A DNA stretch of 21,013 nt from Pelagophyceae sp. CCMP2097 (Eukaryota; Sar; Pelagophyceae), in the NCBI GenBank assembly GCA_026770575.1, contig MU657189.1, positions 330,242 to 351,254 of the forward strand, written 5' to 3'. Below are positions 1 to 7,600 of the stretch, in pieces (position 1 is the first letter of the stretch; every line of letters begins with the position of its first letter). The position numbers and the translations under genes are program-made. The notes under the pieces are model-generated. The model searched no databases and was not told where the DNA came from. It was given only the letters and a program-made list of their open reading frames with translations.

Positions 1-440
1 CCCCCCCGAATATCCCCATAATTATTTGAATTCATTTTCGGTGTTCTTCGGGAGTCTAGGCCGACGCGCAATGACAATGAGCCTCGAGAGTGGCGTGAAA
101 TCATTTGTGTCTTAGGACCGCGCCCTCGTCCGACTTCCTCCTTCCGCCAGGTATGCGCGGCGTCCCCTTTTCGGACGGAAATCTACTCCAGCTCCGGTGG
201 ACTCGTTGTCATTGCTCGTCCGCGCCCTGTTCTTCCACGACACGTGTCGCGTAAGCCACCCCCCCCGCCGGTGCCCTTCTCTGACCTTTCTAACAGAGCT
301 CTGGGCTCACAGCCCGCTAGATGTACGTTACGTACCTGTGTCGTTTCTAGAGAAGGGGCGTAAAGATAGGAGGGGATGCGCAGACGGGAATCGGAGATAC
401 GTTCCACGAGAGCAATGGTCCGTTCACTCTTCGTGGTGAA
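1..440. other. Unassigned sequence at the left edge
   Basis: I see no recognisable gene here. Short open frames on both strands (for example 197-439) have no family features. The stretch 234-256 contains the palindrome CGACACGTGTCG inside a longer word that recurs with one substitution at 6730-6752, within the giant intron of the gene starting at 4694. It therefore probably contains dispersed repeat material. Confidence 0.4.
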
Positions 441-483
441 CTTAAGCCCCCATTTTCACTTGATAAATTCCAAAAATCTTGCT

Positions 484-870
484 TACTGGGGGGCTCAGGC
501 AACTTCCCAGTTTTCACTACGCGGGGAACCCTCTTAATTTTTCGTAGTACGATTTCTGTGGGCGGGAAATATTTAAAAATTTATGGACTTTTCAAAATTT
601 CCAGCTCCTCACTCAAAAACTTCAACCCAGCAATTTCCTGTGAAAATCAGGGTTTTGGGCTCCATTTCATGTGAAAATCAAGGTTATTTTCTCCAAATCA
701 GCTGGAATGTAGCCCAAATCCACGATTTTCGGCGGGAAGTCGTTTTTTTTGGTGTTGAGTTTCAGCCTCCGGAATTTCTCTACTTTTCAACTTCCCCCTT
801 AATTTTTTTCCGACTTCGATTTTTGGGTCGGGGAAATGGCGATTCGGGGAGTTGGCTGAGCCCCCCAGTA
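484..870. mobile_element. MITE-like AT-rich element with 15-bp inverted ends
   Basis: TACTGGGGGGCTCAG at 484-498 is the exact reverse complement of the sequence at 856-870. The 387 bp between and including these ends is AT-rich. It holds a diverged direct repeat: a CCCTCTTAATTTTT-type start at about 529 and again at about 796, each running to a GGGAAAT. AAATTCCAA occurs outside both ends (465-473 and 876-884) and could be a displaced target duplication, but the spacing is unequal. No transposase is encoded, so if real it is non-autonomous. Confidence 0.4.
561..569 (+). promoter_or_regulatory. E2F-like sequence GGCGGGAAA
   Basis: GGCGGGAAA is the complement of the E2F/DP core TTTCCCGCC; a near copy, GGCGGGAAG, lies at 731-739. 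Both fall in the AT-rich region upstream of the chromatin remodeller, where S-phase control would be plausible. Both sit inside the possible MITE, and the same word occurs at 9742-9750 in intergenic DNA, so chance is not excluded. Confidence 0.2.
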
Positions 871-1023
871 CTCACAAATTCCAAGTCCAAACGATGGAAG
901 TTTGAGATTATCAGGATAGTCGAACTTCGAAGTTCTGAAACTTCCAAAATTTATGGGACGCCGTCAGCTGACCGCACGAAACGAAACGACCGAGACGACA
1001 GAAATCTTGTTCTCCGAGCGCCG

Positions 1024-3664
1024 ATGGGCTTCGCATCGGGGATCACGCCGGGCTCCGCCGGCCGGCCAACTAACGGCCGGCGCGCCAACGAGGCGGTGCC
1101 GCGCCGGGCGCTGGCCGAGGCGGCGCCGCGCAAGGCACCGGCCGAAGTGGCAGTGGCGAAGATGGAGCTGGTGGCGCGGCCCGCGCGCGAGGTCGTGTCG
1201 CACGTCGAGCAAGGGCCCAAGCCGCCGCGCGTGGCTCCGAAGCGGGCGGCGGCGCTTTTGAACGAGGCCGACGGCCGCTCGCATCGCGCGCGGCGGCCCG
1301 CGGGCGCCGCCGAGCTGGCCGCGTTTTCGCGGCACGTGGCGTCGCAAGTCTCGGCCCTCGTCGGCGACGGCGCGGGCGTCGGCGGCGGCGCGGCGTCGGA
1401 TCGCCCGCTTTTTGTGGAGGAGGTCGCCGCCGCGACGACTGCGGCTTTGGTCCTGCACCCGCACCAACTCGTGGGTGTAGAATGGCTGCTCCTCCTCGAG
1501 AAACTCGGCGCCAACGGCATCCTCGCCGACGACATGGGCCTCGGGAAGACCATCGAGGCCATCGCGTACCTGAGTAAGTTGCGCCGCCTCTTTCGAGTGC
1601 GCGACGTCGCCTCGCGCAGGCGTGTCCCGCGCGCGAGCGGGCCGCGGTCCCGCGCCGGGCGGCGGCTGCGGCGTGGATTTGGTCGTGGCGCCGGCTTCTG
1701 TTTTGGCGAATTGGCTGGACGCCTTTGCGACCTTTTCTCCCCACCTCCGCGTTGGCCTCTACCACGGCGAGGACCGCGTCAGAGTGCGCTCGAACGACAT
1801 TGACGACTACGACGTTTTGGTCACGACGCTGAGCGTCTGGGAGCGCGAGGACGCCAAAGTCGACCGTGCGTGGTTTTGCCAGCACGCGCCTTGGACCCAC
1901 CTCATCGTCGACGAGGGCCACGTCCTGAAGAACCCCAGCGCCGCACGCACGCGGCGCCTGGGTGCCTTGAAGTGCGCTTCGGCGACGATCCTTTCGGGCA
2001 CGCCGGTGCAGAACGCGCCCGTGGAGCTGATGTGCCTGCTCAAGTTTTTGAACCCCAAACTAGGCGGCTTCGAAGTAGAAGTCGAAGAGCTGCGCGGCGC
2101 CTCGGACGACGCTTCTTTAGAGCACCTGACGACGCTCGGTCGGCCGTTTGTGCTGCGGCGGCTGAAGACGGACGTGCTCTCTCTACCGCAAAAGACTTCG
2201 ACCATCGTCCCCGTCCACCTCTCCCAAGGCCAGCGCCGGACGTACGACGGACTCGTCGACGGCGCGCGGAGGCTGCAAGTAAGTAGGCGCCCTTGAGTAG
2301 GCGCCCTTCAGATGGCGTACCCCCTACGGGGGCCCCTATAGGCGGACGTCGAGCCGCTGCCGCCAGTGTACCACCTCAGTTTGATGATCCAACTGCGCAA
2401 GGCCGTGAACCATCCTCTGCTGCTCCCGCTCGAGGCCCCCGCGCTCGTCGAGGCGCTGGCGAAGCAGCTCTGCGAAGCCGGGTACTTTGCCGGCGACGGC
2501 GCGACGGAGGCGAAGATGGTGGCGCACGTTGCGGCGCTGTCGCGGTGGAGGCTGCACGAGCTGGGCAAAGCACTAGGAGTAGGCTACGCCATAGGCCAGG
2601 AGGAGATCATGTGCGGCTCGGCCAAGTTTGAGGTGCTCGCCCAAATGCTGCCTTCGCTCAAAAAACAAGGCAGCCGCGTCCTCTTGTTCTCGCAGTGGCG
2701 CACGGTCCTCGACATAATCGAGGCTTTGCTGGCATCCCTCGGCCTCCGCTTCTGCCGCCTCGACGGCAAGACGGAGATTTCGACGCGCAAGGTCGTAGTC
2801 GACGCGTTCAACGCTCCGGGCTCGCCGTTCGACGTGTTTCTGCTGACCACGCGTGCCGGCGGCCTGGGCCTGAACCTGGTCTCCGCCGACACTGTTATCA
2901 TCTTCGACGCCGACATGAACCCGGAGTGCGACCGCCAGGCCGAGGACCGCGCGTACCGCATCGGGCAGAGCCGCGACGTGTCCGTGTATACGCTAGTAGC
3001 ACAAGACACCATCGACGCCGACATTTACCAAGTGGCGCGCGGGAAAGCGGCCCTGAACTGCAGGGTCCTCGCCGACGGGCCCGTCTCCGCGGCGGCCGAG
3101 GAAGACGAGGCCACCGGGGTCCGGCGCGCCGTGGAAAAGGCGCTCCTGCGCGGCGCCCAGGCCACCGCGCACACCGGCGTCGGGCCGGCCGCGCCGGTTT
3201 CGCTGGCCTCGTCGGCGACGTCAGCGTCGTCGGTGCCTTGCGACTCAGCCCTGCCGTCGCCGTCGCCGTCCGAGCCGCCTCCGAGCGCGCCGGCCGACGC
3301 GGCACCGTCGCCGTCCGAGTCGACGGTCCACGGCTCTGAGCGCTCGCCGCCGCCGGCGTCGGCGCCACCGACTTTGATGGAGGAGGACTTTGGCGAAGCT
3401 CGGCAAGGCGAGGATTTTGGCGAAGCTCGGCAAGGCGAGGATTTTGGCGAATTTCCGCACGGCGAGGCAACCCGCGCTCCGACGACGCGCCTCGACGTCG
3501 GCGCTTTTGGCGCCGCGAGTCCGGCGTTTGCGGGCGGTCCGCCGCCGGCGTCCGTCTCTGCGCCGCTGGCGCGGCGGCAGCGGTCGGCGCGCGGGCCCGC
3601 GGTGAACTACGCGGAGCCATCGGCGAGCTCCAAGCTGCGCAGGCCCTCCGACTACGTCGGCTGA
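1024..3664 (+). CDS. SNF2-family chromatin-remodelling ATPase, Fun30/SMARCAD1 (ETL1) type
   Basis: Nuclear DNA-dependent ATPase expected to slide or evict nucleosomes. Three exons, 1024-1573, 1620-2278 and 2342-3664, join in phase to 843 aa. Seen in order: an Ala/Arg-rich N-terminus (1-140); LHPHQLVGVEWLL; Walker A DDMGLGKT (169-176); VVAPASVLANW (about 205-215); DEGH (281-284); SGTPVQN (309-315); MIQLRKAVNHPL; LLFSQW; RAGGLGLNL (574-582); and QAEDRAYRIGQ (602-612). DEGH in place of DEAH, the ELM-LLKFLNP stretch and the SAKFEVL...LDGKTEIS spacing fit Fun30/SMARCAD1. The N-terminus is short, and I see no CUE domain. The tail (about 650-843) is low complexity with a nine-residue repeat. ATG 1024 was chosen because coding-like composition begins there; an in-frame ATG at 583 lies in AT-rich DNA. 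A complete catalytic core makes the family call firm; the exact subfamily is inference. Confidence 0.93.
1574..1619 (+). other. Intron 1 of the SNF2 gene (46 nt)
   Basis: It runs from GTAAGT to GCAG. The upstream exon ends after one base of a codon and the downstream frame resumes after two, giving an AYLS junction that continues into the motif Ia region. Without removal the frame shifts and the helicase fold is lost, so splicing here is strongly implied. Confidence 0.88.
2279..2341 (+). mobile_element. Introner-like element forming the whole of SNF2 intron 2 (63 nt)
   Basis: The intron starts GTAAGTAGGCGCCC and ends CCCCTATAG, in phase 0 between CAA and GCG, giving the continuous stretch RRLQ-ADVEPLPPVYHL. 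Its sequence from end to end belongs to a repeat present twice more in the window (3790-3864, 4902-4978). They share the tandem word AAGTAGGCGCCCTT followed by CAGA-GGCGTACCCCCTACGGGG. The CCCCCTACGGGGG part is self-complementary. The repeat itself supplies donor and acceptor, which is the defining behaviour of introner elements known from Micromonas and Aureococcus. Membership of those particular families is not tested. Confidence 0.8.
3383..3463 (+). repeat. 27-nt coding tandem repeat in the SNF2 tail
   Basis: Three copies (3383-3409, 3410-3436, 3437-3463) encode EDFGEARQG, EDFGEARQG and EDFGEFPHG. The unit is a multiple of three and frame-preserving. It makes an acidic, probably disordered patch near the C-terminus. 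Confidence 0.9.
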
Positions 3665-3685
3665 GGCCACGGAGCGACCGCTTGT

Positions 3686-3780
3686 CGAGCCCGCCGAAAC
3701 GAGAGACCAGTCCACGATACGCCTGCCGAGCCAACATTTTCCGAGCCTGCCGAAACGAGAGACCAGCCCACGATGCGCCC
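3686..3780. repeat. 56-nt direct repeat just after the SNF2 stop codon
   Basis: Two copies of about 39 nt start at 3686 and 3742 and share CCGAAACGAGAGACCAG and a CCACGAT-CGCC end. They begin about 20 nt after the stop, so they probably lie in the 3' untranslated region. No function can be assigned. Confidence 0.75.
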
Positions 3781-3789
3781 GCAGAGCCC

Positions 3790-3864
3790 TTAAGTAGGCG
3801 CCCTTAAGTAGGAGCCCTTAAGTAGGCGCCCTTCAGAGGGCGTACCCCCTACGGGGGCCCCTGT
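3790..3864 (+). mobile_element. Introner-like element, intergenic copy
   Basis: Three tandem copies of a 14-nt word (TTAAGTAGGCGCCC, one with a substitution) are followed by the shared right half ending GGGGGCCCCTGT. It matches SNF2 intron 2 almost base for base but lies downstream of the SNF2 stop. It carries TTAAGT where the intron copy has GTAAGT, so it lacks a GT donor. It looks like an unspliced or untranslated-region copy of the same family. Confidence 0.75.
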
Positions 3865-4650
3865 GTCGGCGCCCCCTCGGCCGGCCTTGTTTTTTACTGC
3901 CACCATGTCCCAGCGAATGTTTCTGCTCGAGCTGGGCTGCACTCTACTTCGAATATACGGCTACGAGGGATTCCTACGACGGTTCCATCTAGGGACGGCC
4001 AGGCTTTGGTTGCCCTATATAGCAGCGGCTGCCGCGGTTCAATCTGTATACGGCCGGGCTGGGACTCCTACCGCTGAGTCACCATGCCCGTCTTCCTTGG
4101 CTGCGGGCGACGCGAGTTCATCAAGGACCCGGCAAGGGCGAAGGTCCCACTGCCGATGCTCACAAGGTTAACGCCATTTGTGGATGCCAGCAGGGACAGT
4201 CACTTGGTGGAAGATGAGGGGAGCAGCGACTCCCATCGCTTCTGGCAAGGGCAATGCTGCCAGCGATCTTGTCCGCTGATGCTAGTAATCGGAGCACTGA
4301 AGGCGTGAAGCATGGCCTCTCCGCCCAGTGTGAACCCAGAGCAGGACCTCTCTGATATGCCGAGGCAATGCCCCTCGAGCCCAGAGGTAGTTCCTCGCCT
4401 GGAGGACCCTTCACTAGAAACCGAAGAGGAAACAGAAAATCCAGAACGCCCCTGGGCGCTGATGCCGCTTTGTAAGGAGGGAGTCAACATCCCTCCGCCA
4501 GAGTGTGGCGCTCTGATAGGCCGAGGGTTATCACCCTACGTTCGGAGTGCCCTCGTTTGTCGTTGACTTGAGTTGGCGAATAATTGCCATCTGTTTCTTT
4601 AGCCGCAAGCCAAAATTCTCGACGTTTCGAATTTTAAAAGAAACGATTTT
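3865..4650. other. Lower-GC stretch of unknown origin
   Basis: This stretch is visibly less GC-rich than the flanking coding DNA. It includes a TATA-like CCCTATATAGCAG at about 4012-4024. The longest open frames are small (3863-4171 and 4312-4566 on +, and 4200-4490 on -). None shows a known domain, a signal peptide or a splice pattern that joins into something recognisable. It may be a decayed transposable element or a non-coding RNA region. Confidence 0.35.
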
Positions 4651-4666
4651 GCCCAAAATTTTGGGC
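4651..4666. promoter_or_regulatory. Perfect 16-bp palindrome upstream of the glycosyltransferase-like gene
   Basis: GCCCAAAATTTTGGGC is a perfect palindrome lying 27 nt before the ATG at 4694, within a short AT-rich island (about 4567-4680) that resembles the AT-rich region before the SNF2 gene. It is a candidate dimeric-factor site or a 5' untranslated hairpin. No binding factor is known. Confidence 0.35.
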
Positions 4667-4693
4667 GATAGAGGATCCTTTGGCCGCAGCGGC

Positions 4694-7600
4694 ATGTCCA
4701 GGGCGCGCCTCGCCGCCGCGTGGCTCCTGCTCTGCCGCGCGGGCCCATGGACCGCAAACGCACAGGCCGTAAAGGCGGCGGAGGCGGCGGTGGCCCGCGA
4801 CGCGCACGACGATGCAAATGCGCCCAACGCGGCGGCGCCGCCGCGCCGGCGGAGCTACTTTGTGAACCTCGTCGTCGCTTCCGAGGACCGCGCGCCGCAG
4901 CGTACAGGGGCCCCCGTAGGGGGTACGCCCTTGAGTAGGCGCCCTTCAGAGGGCGTACCCCCTACGGGGCCCCTGTACGCCTCTGCGGCCGCTTGTGGCC
5001 GTTTTGGGGCGCGTCTGGGGGCGCCGCCGCGGTGGCCTTTAGGGGCCTTCCCCTGCAACGCTTTCTCCCGCGCGCCGAAATCGCTTTCTCCCGCGCGCCG
5101 AAATGCGCCCGCTTAGCCTTTCTGCTCGTCAACGTGCAGTACTTCCTGCGGCACGCCGCGACGCACTCGGCGCAGGCGGATGCGGAGTACAAGGTAATCC
5201 TCTCGGAAAACGTAGAGGCAAACGTATACGTGTCCGAGAGACTGATACGTCTCCTCAAGCCTGGTACGTTTTCGCCCTCGTCGGCTTAGGTCACGATGAA
5301 CGGCCCCTGCCCCGAGACTCGCCGGCTCTTACGGGAGCACGCCGCGCTCGTCGGGCCGCAAGCGCCGCTGAAGCGAGCGTAAGAAGCCGCATCCTCCAAA
5401 AGGCCTCCTTTCCGCCGGTCCTTGACGCCTTTCTCAGGCCCGTGCGGCAGCTGCAGCGCAAGAACTTTGGCTATGACTTTGGCGGACATTTGGACGTGCG
5501 TGATTGCAGAGGATGTTTGATTGCGGAGGGCGCGTCTACGTGCGCCGCCCTACGCCTCGTTAGGCTTTAGCCGAGGAGGCGGCCTGCTGCCCGCGCGGCT
5601 TTGAAGGGCATACCGCTTGCTTGTGGCTCGTTGGAGGGGTCGACACTTCGCAAAAGTCGCCCTCTGTAGTCTGCGGGACTTCCGCAGCGGCGCGCGCGGC
5701 CGCCGCCAGCGGCAAGACACGAAAAAACGCAGCGCCCGCGGCCGGCGGCGCAGCGCCGCGCGGCCACCGCGCCTTGGAGGCCGGCGACGTGGCGACGGGC
5801 GACGTGGCGACGGGCGACGTGGCGGCGGGCGCCTTGGAAGCACGCAAAACGGCCGGCGCGACGGCGCCGCGCGCGGCCGTCGCCATGGCCGCGCGCGCTG
5901 CGGCCAGCGGCAACGGCGAGAAGTTTCGGAGAAACCTGCATTGGAGCAATCTGAGATACGACGGCTACATCCTCTTAAACTGCGGCGTCCGGGGCCCCAT
6001 CTACCCGACGTACATGCCCAGAGGTGCGCCTTGTCGCGATTTGGGGCCTTTTGAAACGCGTGTAGAACTTTGGGACTAGGGTGGCACTGGCTCTCGGCGT
6101 TCGAAGACAAGATGACGGCATTGGGCCGGTCTTCCGGGGGCGTCGCTCTCGTCGGGACTTCTTTAGCGTGTTTGGACGAGCCCGCTGCGCCGTACGGTGG
6201 CGGCATCGGGCCTCGCGTTGAGGGTTTTGCCTTTGGGATCACGCGCAGCGCGTTGCTCGAGGTCTTCAAGCACGGGACTTCATTTTCGTATCACAAAGAC
6301 AAAACGGAAGCCGTCGCATTGACCGGCGCCCCATCGCAGGCAAACCCGGCAGGACGGTCCTTGTCGACGGCGTCGCTCGCCATACAATCCGAAGAGAGGG
6401 CCGACGAGAAGGGCCACGAGATGGACCCCTCGAAATGTGCCCAAGAGGAAATGTGCCCAAGAGGCGCCGGAGAGACATTCGAACATTCGCCGAAGAGGCG
6501 GTCCGAAGAAACTGCCCTTGAGACTGCCCCTCAGACGGCCCGAAGAGGCGGTCCGAAGAGGCGGCCCTTCTCGACGGCCCTTCTCGACGGCCCCGCTCGG
6601 CGATCCTCGAGGCGGTCCGTTGCAAATCTTCGAGGCGGGCCGTTTCGACGGTCCGTTTCGACGGTCCGTTTCGATCCTTGAGGCGACCTTGCCGACGGTC
6701 GAGACGGCCTCTCGAGACGCCCCTGCTCGTCCACGACACGCGTCGCGTAAGCTGCCCCCCGAGACGGCCCGAGATGCCTGTACAGCTTTTCTCGAGGCGG
6801 TCGCTCGAGAACGGCCCATCGAAGACGGCCCCATCGAGAACGGCCCATCGAAGACGGCTCCTCTCGAGAGCTCTCGACAGCGGCCCCGAGACAGCGGTCC
6901 CGAAGACACAACTCTCTATACAGTCCCCCGAGACGGTCCCGAAGAGAACGGTCCCTTTCGACAGCTCGATATCCGGCTCCGTCTCGACGGCCCCGTCTCG
7001 ACGGCCCCTTGAAACGGCAACTCGAAACGGCCCCTTTGGACGGCGCTTCGAGACGACCCCGTCTCGACGGCCCCTTTCGATGGCCATTCGAAACGGCGCC
7101 TTGAGACGGCCCCTGGAGACGGCCCTTCGAGACGGTGCCTCGAAACGGCCACTCGAAACGGCGCCTCGAAACGGCCCCTGGAGACGGTGCCTCAAAACGG
7201 CGCCTCGAGAAGGCTCTCTCCGGCCCCGCGGCACGGCCCCTGGAGACGGCCATTCGAAACGGCGCCTCGAGACGGGTTCTCGAGACGGCCTCTTGAGACG
7301 GCCCCTCGAAACGGCCTCTCGAGACATGCCTTACGACGGCCATTCGAAACGGCGCCTTGAGACGGCCCCTGGAGAGGCTCGGAAGGTCCCTTTGATGGTC
7401 GCTTGGGCGGTCCCTTGTTCCTTTGGACAGTTCCTTTGACGGTCCCTCGACGGGCCCTCTGTGACGGTCGCTTTGATTGGCAGTTTCTCGAGGGCCCCTT
7501 GGACGGTCCTTTCGACAGTCTCTTCGACTGCGGCCCCTCTGCGACGTCCCCTGGACGGGCCCTCGGAATGTCCCTCGGACGGGCCCTCGGACGGGCCCTC

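Larger units (their letters stand above)
441..1023 (+). promoter_or_regulatory. AT-rich upstream region of the SNF2 gene
   Basis: Base composition drops sharply to AT-rich at about 441 and returns to very GC-rich at about 960, just before the chosen ATG at 1024. The frame of the SNF2 exon stays open back to 583, but the residues encoded before 1024 look like translated non-coding DNA and match nothing in the family. I read this as promoter and 5' untranslated sequence, partly occupied by an inserted element (484-870). No classical TATA box can be assigned with confidence. Confidence 0.5.

Noticed and set aside
583..1023. N-terminal extension of the SNF2 ORF to the ATG at 583
   Set aside because: It would translate the AT-rich upstream region and the MITE-like element; composition and lack of family similarity favour ATG 1024.
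5290..5437. A 26-nt intron 5264-5289 keeping the open frame GHDERPLPRD... in the protein
   Set aside because: 26 nt is too short for normal splicing and the extra roughly 50 residues disrupt the spacing between the LLKPG and GYDFGGH motifs; removing 5268-5437 gives the expected layout.
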